The notes: generated by a model not told the origin, from the letters alone. A DNA stretch of 64,000 bases from Crenobacter intestini (GCF_004919095.1 NZ_STGJ01000011.1:1-64000), one strand, 5' to 3'; positions 1 through 8,111 are shown, numbered from the stretch's first letter. Made by a program: numbers and translations.

Positions 1-244
1 TAGAGTTTGAGAAGCAATATTTCCAACGGCTCAAGAGTGTCTAGAGAAGCCGGGGCGATTCAACCTTATTTTGTGCAGCATTGCGTATGCGCTAAGGCGC
101 GACCATAATGACGTCAGCGTTGCTGCAATTTTGCTGCACTCAGTGCGGTAAACAGCGGTAAATCGCGGGAATCGGCAGTAGGTTAAATGCCTGATTTCTA
201 TGGGCTTTCAGCGGTTCTTTCCCGCCAAATAAGGCACCTGGGAA

Positions 245-292
245 GGACTGTTAATCCGCAGGTCGCAGGTTCGAGCCCTGCTCGGGGAGCCA
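245..292 (+). pseudogene. 3' fragment of tRNA-Asn(GTT), probable attachment site
   Basis: The segment contains the anticodon loop with GTT, the variable region, a complete T arm (GCAGG stem with TTCGAGC loop), the 3' acceptor strand TCGGGGA, a G discriminator and an encoded CCA. The 5' half is missing: upstream of about 245 the anticodon stem no longer pairs, and no TCCCCGA acceptor strand or D arm is found. A normal Rho-independent terminator follows. This is what remains when an integrative element recombines into a tRNA 3' end, so the intact gene would lie at the other end of the element. Truncation by deletion is the alternative. Confidence 0.7.
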
Positions 293-300
293 AAAACAGC

Positions 301-330
301 AAAAAGCCCAGCACACGCTGGGCTTTTTGC
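301..330 (+). terminator. Rho-independent terminator after tRNA-Asn remnant
   Basis: The inverted repeat AAGCCCAGC / GCTGGGCTT has a short ACAC loop and is followed by a T run. It lies 9 bases after the tRNA CCA end and was presumably the terminator of the original tRNA gene. The stretch from about 385 to 608 that follows holds no gene I can support. Confidence 0.85.
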
Positions 331-608
331 TTTCTGCCGTCCTTTCTTGCTGCATCCTTGCTGCACTCGCCGCCGCATGCAGCAAAATGCCATTCCCTGT
401 CTCACCGCAGCTTCGCCATACGCATCTCCCTTAACAGGAAGATCGGTAAGGTCAGCATTACCCGACGGAGCCCTGGCCCGCTTGAGGCTATCCTTCTCCA
501 GCCGGGCTCTCTCGACCCACCAGCCCTTTCGAGGGGCGAATGGCGGCCGATGTCCGAGCGCGCATCACCGTCTTCAGGGGCACTACTTTTTCGTGCGGCA
601 GGCCACGG

Positions 609-1574
609 TCAGGCGATTGAAGCGTCGGGTTGGGGGAGGGCGCTTGCCTGGCGGTTGCCATCATCCGCCGTCGGGGCGTTCTGGCTGGCTGCATGCTCGA
701 TGATCTTCTGGATCACGAAGCGGGCCGCAGAAGACAGGAAGTGGTCTTGCTGATGGATGATCGCCGCATTGAAGGAGTCGGGCAGTCCGACGAGTTTTCT
801 GGCTTCACTGCGGTGCAGCGTCCGGCGTGCGAGTTCGGATTCCGGTACCACGGCAACGGCGTCGATCCCGGTATCGATCACGTCCATCAGCGTACGGATA
901 TCGTGGCAGTCGATCAGGATGTTGGGGCGGGGAATGACCTTGCGTATGCTGTCCAGCAGGAAGTCGTCGATCTCGGCGCCGAAGGTCCTGCGGGTGACCA
1001 CCAGCGGCGTGGAAGCCAACTCGGACAGATGTATGGAACTACCCGTCAGCTCGCTCCGATAGCGTCCGGCCACCAGCACGCAAAATGCCCTGGGCGGTAG
1101 CGGATACACCTGGTACGCGCTGGCGTCATGCGGCGGCTGGGTAATCGCGAAGTCGATCTGGTGCTTGTTGACCAGCGCTTCCAGGTTGGTGAAGTTGCCG
1201 TGGATGAGCCTGAACTTGATGCCGGGCATGACTTCGTAGAGTAGCGGCAGAACATCCAGCAGTGCGCTCAGACACATGGTCGAGATGCCGATGGCGATGC
1301 GGGTATTGCTGCCTTCGGTCAGTTCCTGCACATCCGAAGAGGTCTCCTCGACCAGCATCAGGATGCGGCGGGCGCGCTGATAGAGCAGTTTGCCCGCCTC
1401 GGTCACCTTCCACTGCCTGCCTTTGCGCAGGATCAGCGGCACCCCCAGTTCTTCTTCCAGTTCATGCAGGCGCTGGCTGAGTGCCGGCTGGGTGATGCAC
1501 AGCACTTCTGCGGCACGGCTGATCTGCCCCTGTTCGACAATCGTGCAGAAATAACGCAAACGTTTCAAATCCAT
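609..1574 (-). CDS. LysR-type transcriptional regulator
   Basis: This 321-aa protein has an N-terminal winged helix-turn-helix (residues about 1-60, with the LysR pattern AAEVLCITQPALSQRLHELE) followed by a periplasmic-binding-like effector domain. The ATG is preceded by GGAAATG at workable spacing. It is transcribed away from the DASS transporter at 1774 across a 199-bp region containing a perfect inverted repeat (1641-1654). Control of that transporter, with a di- or tricarboxylate as effector, is therefore the natural inference. The last 25 or so residues are low-complexity and probably a disordered tail. The specific effector cannot be read from the sequence. Confidence 0.88.
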   Translation of the reverse strand: MDLKRLRYFCTIVEQGQISRAAEVLCITQPALSQRLHELEEELGVPLILRKGRQWKVTEAGKLLYQRARRILMLVEETSSDVQELTEGSNTRIAIGISTMCLSALLDVLPLLYEVMPGIKFRLIHGNFTNLEALVNKHQIDFAITQPPHDASAYQVYPLPPRAFCVLVAGRYRSELTGSSIHLSELASTPLVVTRRTFGAEIDDFLLDSIRKVIPRPNILIDCHDIRTLMDVIDTGIDAVAVVPESELARRTLHRSEARKLVGLPDSFNAAIIHQQDHFLSSAARFVIQKIIEHAASQNAPTADDGNRQASALPQPDASIA

Positions 1575-1640
1575 AAAGCATTTCCGGTCAAGGCTTCAGG
1601 TGTGTATTCCATAAATAGAATGTATGCACGACTTGGCATT

Positions 1641-1654
1641 ACATAAAGTTATGT
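1641..1654. promoter_or_regulatory. Inverted repeat in LysR/transporter intergenic region
   Basis: ACATAA-AG-TTATGT is a perfect 6-bp-arm inverted repeat between the divergent genes. GGCAT(T/A)A copies flank it at about 1636 and 1658. A -10-like CATAAT sits at about 1659-1664 toward the transporter. Placement and symmetry suit a LysR operator. This is inferred from pattern only. Confidence 0.45.
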
Positions 1655-1773
1655 TTGGCATAATTAAACACTATCGAGAGAGCAGGCGCAATCTGGAATA
1701 CTGTCGGCATTCGGATTGCCGGCTCGACCGGCAACCGCAAGCATCCTGAAATGCCATTTCAAAGGGGGTAGTT

Positions 1774-3354
1774 ATGGGAAGCACGACATTGCCAGGCGTT
1801 GCCGGCATGGGCGGGCGACAGCCAGAAGCACGCAAGCCCGATACGAGGGCGGATGGCGGGTTCGATCCGCTGGACATGAGCCAGTATTCCTTGTCCAAGT
1901 TGCCCAAGCGGGCGCCGACCCAAGTCGGGGTGTTTTTCCAGCAGTGGGGCTTGTTGCTAGCCGGCATCGTTTTTGTCCTGACAGCGTATCTGCTGCCGAT
2001 GCCCGGACTGGACGCCAAACAGCAAGTCATGTTCGGTCTCTTTACCACGGCGCTGTTCCTGTGGATTTCCGAAGCCGTCCCCAACTACCTCACCTCGATG
2101 CTGCTGATCTGCGGCCTCATCCTCACCAAGACCCTCAAAGCCAAGGCTGCAATGGCCACCCTCGGCGACCCCACCATCTGGTTGAACGTTTCCGCTTTCA
2201 TCATGGCTTCGGCGATGGTCAGTACCGACCTGGCCAAACGCGCGGCGCTGGCTTTTGTCCTCAAGTTCGGCAAGAACGCGGGGGCGCTGTTCCTGAGCTT
2301 CATGGCGATCAACATCATCCTGAGTGCCTTCATCAACGCGACGGCCGCCAAGGCAGCGCTGATGATGCCGCTGTTCATGGTGGTGTCCGCCGTTTACGGC
2401 GCACCGGGTACGGATACGACCAACAACTTTGCACGCAACCTGGTGTTGCATAACCTGCTGATGATCAACGCGGGCTCCAACGCCTTCATGACCGGCTCCG
2501 GTGCCAACCTGATGGGCGTGGCGCTGCTGGCCGGCGCCGGTGTGACCGTCTACTACATCGACTGGCTGGCCGCAGGCCTGCCGATCACCATCGCGCTGGG
2601 GATCCTGACCTACGTGATCGGCGTGCGTTTCATCTTCCCGCTGACCAAGGAAGACAAGGAGCCAAAGCTGGAAGGTGGCCGCGAAGCGCTGCAGCGCGAA
2701 CTGGACAAGCTTGGCAAGTTCAAGTTGGGGGAGGTGAAGGCCGCGTTGATCTTCTTTGCCGTGCTGGCCATCTGGGCGACCGACAAGCTGCACGGGCTCA
2801 ACGCCACCGTGGTGGCGATGCTGGGCGCAACGGTGATGCTGATGCCGCAGACCAAGCTGATCGACTGGAACAAGGTCGACGTCCCGTGGCACCTGATGTT
2901 GTTCTCGGCAGGGGCGTACGCGCTGGGCGCTGGGCTCAACGAGACCAAGCTGATGACCGTGCTGACCACGCAGCTGATGGACTCCCTCGGCATGAACAGC
3001 ATGGGCTACTTCGAGCTGTACGCGGTGCTGACCGGCCTGTTCATCGCTTCGCACTGGATCTTCCAGTCCAAGAACATGCGCACGCTGATCTTCCTGCCGA
3101 TCGTGATCGGGGTGGCCGAGACGCTGCAACTGGATGTGATGTCGCTCGCCCTGCCCGTCGCGCTGTGCATCAACATGTGCTGGACGCTGCCGTTCAACGC
3201 CAAGCCCAACGCGATGCTGTACGGCTGCAACAAGTACACCATGGGTGAAGCCTGGAAGTACGGCGCGACCATGTCGGTGGTTGCCTGGTTGCTGATGCTG
3301 GTCGCTGGCGGCACCTGGCTGCACTGGCTGGGCATCACCCCCGGCTTCTTCTAA
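1774..3354 (+). CDS. DASS-family (SLC13/CitT-like) anion:sodium or antiport permease
   Basis: This is a 526-aa inner-membrane protein with about a dozen hydrophobic segments, a usual size for the divalent anion:Na+ symporter family. Two family signature regions are visible: SAFINATAAKAALMMP near residue 190 and WTLPFNAKPNAMLYG near residue 475, plus TGSGANL near 245. The first 45 residues are hydrophilic. A strong SD (AAAGGGGG) precedes the ATG. Likely substrates are dicarboxylates or citrate, as for CitT and YbhI relatives, but the sequence does not decide the substrate. The divergent LysR gene is the probable regulator. Confidence 0.88.
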   Translation: MGSTTLPGVAGMGGRQPEARKPDTRADGGFDPLDMSQYSLSKLPKRAPTQVGVFFQQWGLLLAGIVFVLTAYLLPMPGLDAKQQVMFGLFTTALFLWISEAVPNYLTSMLLICGLILTKTLKAKAAMATLGDPTIWLNVSAFIMASAMVSTDLAKRAALAFVLKFGKNAGALFLSFMAINIILSAFINATAAKAALMMPLFMVVSAVYGAPGTDTTNNFARNLVLHNLLMINAGSNAFMTGSGANLMGVALLAGAGVTVYYIDWLAAGLPITIALGILTYVIGVRFIFPLTKEDKEPKLEGGREALQRELDKLGKFKLGEVKAALIFFAVLAIWATDKLHGLNATVVAMLGATVMLMPQTKLIDWNKVDVPWHLMLFSAGAYALGAGLNETKLMTVLTTQLMDSLGMNSMGYFELYAVLTGLFIASHWIFQSKNMRTLIFLPIVIGVAETLQLDVMSLALPVALCINMCWTLPFNAKPNAMLYGCNKYTMGEAWKYGATMSVVAWLLMLVAGGTWLHWLGITPGFF

Positions 3355-3386
3355 GCAAGTCCTCCCCATTTACATCCTGTCTGATG

Positions 3387-3412
3387 CTCCGGCCGCCATG
3401 CCGGCCGGAGCA
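3387..3412 (+). promoter_or_regulatory. GC-rich hairpin upstream of the 65-aa gene
   Basis: GCTCCGGCC and GGCCGGAGC form a perfect 9-bp stem with an 8-base loop. It begins 33 bases after the permease stop and ends just before the SD AAGGGGG of the next gene. There is no T run, so it is not a standard terminator. It could end or stabilise the permease transcript, or affect translation of the phosphate operon. Confidence 0.4.
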
Positions 3413-3423
3413 AGGGGGAAGCT

Positions 3424-3621
3424 ATGTCTTCGATTTGCACGGAATACATGGAAGTCAGTGATTTTGAAACCGGCGAGATCACCCGCTACGAGATCGTTGA
3501 CGACCCCAACGCGCACGATGTCAGGGCTCACCGGCTGTTCCGGCTGGCTCCCGTCGTGATCGCCTGGCAAATGCAGCAGGAACTCGCGCGCAAAGCCCGG
3601 CAAGCAGAGGGCGGCCGCTGA
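3424..3621 (+). CDS. Small acidic protein, first gene of phosphate-related operon
   Basis: This 65-aa soluble protein has no signal peptide or membrane segment and no family I recognise. It has an acidic first half (EVSDFETGEITRYEIVDD) and a basic, probably helical second half ending in ELARKARQAEGGR. A strong SD (AAGGGGG) precedes the ATG. Its TGA overlaps the ATG of the next gene (TGATG at 3619-3623), so the two are translationally coupled and probably act together. Function is unknown. The operon context points to phosphate handling. Confidence 0.72.
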   Translation: MSSICTEYMEVSDFETGEITRYEIVDDPNAHDVRAHRLFRLAPVVIAWQMQQELARKARQAEGGR

Positions 3622-5015
3622 TGGCGGATAGGGTCGAGTTGGCGGCCTGCGTGCACGACGCGATGCAGCTGAGGATTACGGCGCAGGGAAAGCTGCTTGC
3701 CGCCCGCAGCCAACTGGACGTTTTCATGCTGGTGCCGGCGCAACTAGATATCCAGCCGGCCAATTTTTCACGGGAGCTGTTTTACCGGTACCTGAAGAAC
3801 CGTTTTGTGCTGCTGCCCGAGTGCAAAACACTGGCCGAACTGGCCGAGCCGGCCTGCATTTCCCGCTTGACCGAAGCGGCAAGGAGCGGGCCGGCACGCT
3901 ACCACGAGGCGGCCGCCCGCTGGGCGCGGCAATTCTCCAAGGCGTTGGACGAGGCGCTCGGACGGGCGGCAGACGAAATTGCGCTGTGTCAGGTGGGCGA
4001 GCAGGTGCGGCATGCCCTGGCCCGTTTCAGGAGTATCGAGCCGGTTACGCTCAGGGCGGCCTACCTGATGGTCAACGACTATCTGGGCCAGCAGTTGCAG
4101 CAGTTGTACCTGCAGCATTTTGCCCGCCAAAGCAGCGGCGCGGCGAGCAGCCAGCTGGTCGAAGTGTTGCAACAGGAACGGGACTGGCGGCGGGAGCGGG
4201 GGCTGCCTGGCTTGCCCAGTGGTGCACATAAAGGCGCCGAATTGCAGCACTTCACCACTTTGCAGCATTTCTGCCTGACCCCGCTGCTACCGCTGGCCAG
4301 ACGCGTGGAGTCTGGTGTTTGGGTGCAGCACGCGATTAGCGGCATGGCCGCGGCACTGGCGATGACCATCGCGATGTTGATCGCGTTCTGGTCGCAGATG
4401 AAGTACGGCAATTTCACCACGCCTTTTCTTGCCGCGATGGTCGTGGGGTACATCCTCAAGGACCGGGTCAAGGAAGTCAGCCGTCTGGAAACCATCCGGC
4501 GGCTTGGCAGGCGCCTGTTTGATTACCGGACCTCGCTTGAGTGCCGCACGGCGCGGGGGGTGATTGCCAGCATCGATGAAAGGTTCTGGCTGGGCTCGCC
4601 CATCGAAGCGACAGACCGCCAGTTGCGGGCGATGAGCCGGCGCTACCGCAAGCGCTACCACCCGCAAGGCTCCAGCTTGCTGGCCTACACCCGGCTGGTG
4701 GCGCCGCAGGCAGCCGCAGCCTTGTCCGAGACCACTTGCGAGGACGTGCAGGTAATCAACCTGCAGAAGCTGCTACGCAACGCGGCGCGTGACGAGCGGG
4801 AGATCTGGTTCCTTGAGGGCGAGCGCATCCGGCACAAGGCCGTCAGGCCCCGTTACCGGATCGGCCTGCTGTTGCGCTACCAGCGCGGGGAATGTGTGCG
4901 CTACCAACGTTACGACCTGGACGTGACGTACAAGGGCATCCAGGCACTGGAAACGCGGTCGGAAGGGAAGTATCCGCGGGCCAGGTCATTTTTTGAAAAA
5001 TTGGGGAGAGCATGA
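3621..5015 (+). CDS. Membrane-anchored protein of unknown function in PiT operon
   Basis: The protein has 464 aa. Residues 1-230 are soluble and largely helical. Two closely spaced hydrophobic segments follow (about 240-262 and 266-285), then a basic C-terminal half that looks beta-rich near its end (pattern YRIGLLLRYQRGE... ending ...YPRARSFFEKLG). Both long domains are probably cytoplasmic. It is coupled upstream by TGATG and overlaps the DUF47 gene downstream (ATGATGA at 5012). I recognise no catalytic motif. The strict coupling to DUF47 and PiT genes suggests a partner or regulator of phosphate transport, which is inference. Confidence 0.75.
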   Translation: MADRVELAACVHDAMQLRITAQGKLLAARSQLDVFMLVPAQLDIQPANFSRELFYRYLKNRFVLLPECKTLAELAEPACISRLTEAARSGPARYHEAAARWARQFSKALDEALGRAADEIALCQVGEQVRHALARFRSIEPVTLRAAYLMVNDYLGQQLQQLYLQHFARQSSGAASSQLVEVLQQERDWRRERGLPGLPSGAHKGAELQHFTTLQHFCLTPLLPLARRVESGVWVQHAISGMAAALAMTIAMLIAFWSQMKYGNFTTPFLAAMVVGYILKDRVKEVSRLETIRRLGRRLFDYRTSLECRTARGVIASIDERFWLGSPIEATDRQLRAMSRRYRKRYHPQGSSLLAYTRLVAPQAAAALSETTCEDVQVINLQKLLRNAARDEREIWFLEGERIRHKAVRPRYRIGLLLRYQRGECVRYQRYDLDVTYKGIQALETRSEGKYPRARSFFEKLGRA

Positions 5016-5683
5016 TGATTTTCGACAAGATCAAGAACACCTTATTGGTCGACAGCCAGCGTCTGCGCAATGACCTGGACAGCTATTTCGATTTGGTCGG
5101 CGACGCGGGTGAAGTATTTGCCTGCCTGCTCGGCCAGTACATGAGTACTTCTTCGGCCAACCCGCCCTTTTACGCGAGCCTGCAGCGGCTGAACGAGATC
5201 GAACTTGCCGCCGACGCGCTGCGCCGCGGTATCGAAACCTACGTTTACGAGAAGACCCTGATTCCGGACCTGCGTAGCGACGTGCTGAAAATGATCGAGC
5301 AACTCGACACGCTGATCAACGCGCAAAAGGCGTTGGCCATCAGTCTGGAAGTCGAGCAGCCAGCCATTCCGGAACAGTTCGCACCCGACTTCATCGCGTT
5401 GCAGCAAAGCGTGCAAAAGTGTCTTGAACACGTGGTACTCGCCTCGCGGGCCTTCTTCCGCGACACCGCGGCCGTGCGCGATCACTGCCACAAGGTGATT
5501 TTTTGCGAGAGCGAGGCCGACCGGCTGTGTACCGACCTCAAGCGTGCGGTCTTCAGCAGCGAAGAAGAACTGTCCTGGAAACTGCATATGCGCTACTTCA
5601 TCGAGCGCATCGACATGGTGGCCAACCGGGCTGAGGATCTCGCCGACCAACTGGTGATCTTCGCCCTCAAGCGCAGCATGTGA
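5012..5683 (+). CDS. DUF47 / PhoU-like phosphate transport accessory protein
   Basis: This 223-aa helical protein is of the DUF47 family (TIGR00153 type), related to PhoU. It has no membrane segment. Typical features are the N-terminal hydrophobic/acidic repeat, the middle CxSEADRL-like stretch (FCESEADRLCTDLK) and the C-terminal IERIDMVANRAEDLADQLVIFALK, which closely matches the family's last helix. DUF47 genes usually sit directly before PiT transporters, as here. The family is thought to modulate low-affinity phosphate uptake. Two adjacent ATGs (5012 and 5015) are possible starts. The gene overlaps its upstream neighbour. Confidence 0.9.
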   Translation: MMIFDKIKNTLLVDSQRLRNDLDSYFDLVGDAGEVFACLLGQYMSTSSANPPFYASLQRLNEIELAADALRRGIETYVYEKTLIPDLRSDVLKMIEQLDTLINAQKALAISLEVEQPAIPEQFAPDFIALQQSVQKCLEHVVLASRAFFRDTAAVRDHCHKVIFCESEADRLCTDLKRAVFSSEEELSWKLHMRYFIERIDMVANRAEDLADQLVIFALKRSM

Positions 5684-5691
5684 GGCCGGCC

Positions 5692-7176
5692 ATGGATCCG
5701 ATTGCCCTGTTCCTCCTTTCAAGCGGCCTGTTCCTTGGCTGGTCGCTCGGCGCCAACGACGCGGCCAACGTGTTCGGTACCGCTGTCGGCAGCCGCATGG
5801 TGCGCTTTGGCACTGCAGCGCTGATCTGCTCGGTCTTCGTCATCCTTGGCGCCACCATCAGCGGTGCCGGCGCCGCGCATACCCTGTCCCAACTGGGAGC
5901 CATCAGCGAGTTGGGTGGCGCCTTCGCCGCCGCGCTTGCTGCGGCGGCTGCGGTGATGATGATGACCCACTACGGGCTGCCGGTGTCGACCGGGCAGGCC
6001 ATCATCGGTGCCATCATCGGCTGGAACCTGTTTTCCGGCACCCAGATCGACACCAGTGTGCTCTCCAAGATCCTGATGACCTGGGTGCTCTGCCCGATCC
6101 TGTCGGCCATCGTCGCGGTTGCCCTGTACCGGGGGACCGACTGGACGCTCAGGCGCGTCAAGCCGCATGTGCTGACACTGGACGCGGGCGCTCGCTGGGC
6201 GCTGATTGTCGCCGGTGCATTTGGCTCGTACAGCCTGGGCGCCAACAATATCGCCAACGTGATGGGCGTGTTCATGAACAGCGTGCAGCTGCCGTTGCTG
6301 TCGCTGGGCCTCTACACGCTGAGCCCCGTGCAGACCCTGTTCCTGGTTGGCGGCGTCGCCATCGCGGTCGGGGTGTATACCTACTCGAAACGGGTGATGC
6401 TGACCGTAGGCCAGGGGCTGATGCCCTTGTCGCCGGTCGCGGCCTGGGTGGTGGTGATGTCGCACTCCGTGGTGCTCTTCCTGTTCGCCTCGCAAGACCT
6501 GCAGACCTTTCTCGCCAGCCACAACCTGCCGACGATTCCGCTGGTACCGGTTTCCAGCTCGCAAGCCATCGTGGGCGCCGTGATCGGCATCGGCCTGCTC
6601 AAGGGCGGGCAGAGCATCAACTGGCGCATGGCAGGAAGGATCACCGGCGGTTGGGTGCTGACCCCATTCATCTCCGCGGCGATCTGTCTGGCCTGCCTGC
6701 TGGTCGTACAGAACGTGATGCGCTTGCCTGTGCATGAGGCACAACGCTACGAGCTGAGCGAAGAGGTGTTGCACGAGGCCCGCCGGCAAGGTGTCGAGGT
6801 GGGGGCGCTGCAAGCGGGACGCACCTTCGAGCGCGCCGACAAACTGGGCCGTTATCTGGCGCAGCAAGGCTTGCCGGATGAAGACGGGCTTAACACGCTG
6901 GTCTCGCTCTCGTATGCCACGCCGATGGTAGTCAGCCATCCTGAGAAGACCCTTCCGATGCTGTCCGCGCTGCAGTTGCAGGACATCCGGGCGCTGCACG
7001 GGGCGGCATTCAACCACCTCTGGCAACTGCGGCAGGCGCTCGAGGCGCGCAGTGAACATTGGCGTCTGCGTGAAGCGACTCCGCTCAATGCCGAACACAA
7101 TAAATACCTTGAAACATTATTTTCAAAGTTATATGTGGAGTTCAAGGTTAAAAACCGTAACGGAGAGAATTTATGA
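5692..7176 (+). CDS. PiT-family inorganic phosphate transporter with long C-terminal tail
   Basis: This inner-membrane transporter carries both PiT signature repeats, GANDAANVFG near residue 20 and GANNIANVMG near residue 185, each beginning an inverted membrane half. About ten hydrophobic segments end near residue 345. The remaining 150 or so residues are hydrophilic, beginning HEAQRYELSEEV, which is unusual for bacterial PiT proteins. The ATG at 5692 has GAGG upstream. An in-frame ATG at 5680 overlapping the DUF47 stop has no SD. DUF47 immediately upstream supports phosphate as substrate. The stop overlaps the start of the 35-aa gene. Confidence 0.92.
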   Translation: MDPIALFLLSSGLFLGWSLGANDAANVFGTAVGSRMVRFGTAALICSVFVILGATISGAGAAHTLSQLGAISELGGAFAAALAAAAAVMMMTHYGLPVSTGQAIIGAIIGWNLFSGTQIDTSVLSKILMTWVLCPILSAIVAVALYRGTDWTLRRVKPHVLTLDAGARWALIVAGAFGSYSLGANNIANVMGVFMNSVQLPLLSLGLYTLSPVQTLFLVGGVAIAVGVYTYSKRVMLTVGQGLMPLSPVAAWVVVMSHSVVLFLFASQDLQTFLASHNLPTIPLVPVSSSQAIVGAVIGIGLLKGGQSINWRMAGRITGGWVLTPFISAAICLACLLVVQNVMRLPVHEAQRYELSEEVLHEARRQGVEVGALQAGRTFERADKLGRYLAQQGLPDEDGLNTLVSLSYATPMVVSHPEKTLPMLSALQLQDIRALHGAAFNHLWQLRQALEARSEHWRLREATPLNAEHNKYLETLFSKLYVEFKVKNRNGENL

Positions 7177-7280
7177 GCAAGGGGCGACTTGCGATTTATC
7201 TCAAACGTTTTATTAAAAGGGCGGCGAGAAGGCGTCGTAGGCTTTCCTTGCTCGGTATTTACAGTGTTATTTGCCGGTAA
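7173..7280 (+). CDS. 35-aa arginine-rich peptide coupled to PiT gene
   Basis: The ATG at 7173 overlaps the PiT stop (ATGA) and is preceded by GGAGAG at good spacing. The frame encodes 35 residues, starting MSKGRLAIYLKRF and containing the run AARRRRR, ending VICR. It is highly basic, with a hydrophobic C-terminal third. Overlap, SD and operon position argue that it is translated. It could bind the anionic tail, a membrane surface, nucleic acid or polyphosphate. No family is recognised. The alternative is a chance frame after the PiT stop. Confidence 0.5.
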   Translation: MSKGRLAIYLKRFIKRAARRRRRLSLLGIYSVICR

Positions 7281-7317
7281 AAAATTAACAAAACGGCTTG
7301 CCTTGATTTAAGAAATA

Positions 7318-7356
7318 ATGTCTAATTTAGACATCAAGTGTTCGCTAATTAGCGAA
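7318..7356. promoter_or_regulatory. Two adjacent palindromes upstream of CYTH-like gene
   Basis: Arm ATGTCTAA, a single T, and arm TTAGACAT form a perfect inverted repeat at 7318-7334. TTCGCTAATTAGCGAA is a perfect 16-bp palindrome at 7341-7356. Their centres are about 22 bp apart, near two helical turns, and both have CTAA/TTAG cores. The region is AT-rich compared with its surroundings and lies 50-90 bp before the ATG at 7405. A dimeric regulator binding twice on one face of the DNA fits. The regulator is unknown. Confidence 0.5.
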
Positions 7357-7404
7357 AACAAATAAATAAACAAACCCATCCAGACCAAATCAAAAGGAAC
7401 TATC

Positions 7405-8049
7405 ATGACCGAAAAGACTGCACTCGTTATTGGCGAAATCTCCAAGCCGCGTTTTGAATTCCGCACTTTTGGCCAGGATTTTAGCGAAGCATCCAAGCGG
7501 ATGGCCCGCCTGTCCCAGCCGGTGCTGGAAAAAGTGTGGGAGCGCCAGTCGGCCGAGATTTACATCATGTCCCGCACCAACGACGTCAACAACACCAAGA
7601 TCCGCGACGGCAAGATGGACATCAAGACCTATGTACAGACCGTGGATGGGCTTGAGCAGTGGAATCCGCTGATGAAAGGCGAATTCCCGATGTCGCGTGC
7701 CCAACTCGAAGCAGAAGTGTTCCCGGCCTTCCAGGTCGAGATGCCGCAACTGACGCAAGATGAACTGACGCTGGACGAGTTCCTGGCCCTGATCGACGCA
7801 CACCCGGACCTGCAGGCGGTTCGCGTCCACAAGCAGCGTTTCGGCTACATGGTAAACAACACCATCTGCGAAGTGGCCAATGTGCTGATCAACGGCGCCA
7901 AGCTGGTGTCGATCAACTCCGAATCGACCGAAGTGGCCGACATCCTGAAGACGGTCGACGATGTGCGCCTGTCCGGCGTGGAGAACATCAACTACCTGCA
8001 GGCGATCAAGCGCGTGATCGGCATGATCAACAAGCCGCTGGCAAACTGA
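7405..8049 (+). CDS. Divergent CYTH-like (triphosphate tunnel) protein
   Basis: This 214-aa cytoplasmic protein has SD AAGGA. I see a pattern resembling CYTH/TTM enzymes. It includes alternating charged strands (RFEFRTF at 16-22, EIYIMSR at 51-57), a basic strand pair NNTKIRDGKMDIKTYVQ at 62-78, a VRVHKQRFGYMVN strand near 140-152 and a SINSESTE strand near 170. In canonical members these positions hold the cation- and phosphate-binding Lys/Arg/Glu. The N-terminal ExExK motif is not conserved, so the family call is inference. Direct adjacency to a canonical CYTH gene supports it. It may bind polyphosphate or nucleotides rather than hydrolyse them. Confidence 0.6.
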   Translation: MTEKTALVIGEISKPRFEFRTFGQDFSEASKRMARLSQPVLEKVWERQSAEIYIMSRTNDVNNTKIRDGKMDIKTYVQTVDGLEQWNPLMKGEFPMSRAQLEAEVFPAFQVEMPQLTQDELTLDEFLALIDAHPDLQAVRVHKQRFGYMVNNTICEVANVLINGAKLVSINSESTEVADILKTVDDVRLSGVENINYLQAIKRVIGMINKPLAN

Positions 8050-8111
8050 TGCCGCCCGGCGGGGCGATGGTCCCGCCTGTTTTTGCAAGTATTCACAAAG
8101 GAATCAAGTAG

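Larger units (their letters stand above)
74..384. repeat. GCTGCA repeat set around tRNA-Asn remnant
   Basis: A 23-bp imperfect direct repeat occurs at 119-141 and 346-368 (19 of 23 positions identical). Each copy contains two GCTGCA cores and ends in TTGCTGCACTC. Inverted copies of the core (TGCAGCA) lie at 74-80 and 378-384. The set brackets the truncated tRNA-Asn at 245-292. Repeats of this type beside a tRNA 3' end resemble the arm-type binding sites of tyrosine recombinases. That role is inferred, and no integrase gene is visible in the window. Confidence 0.45.
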
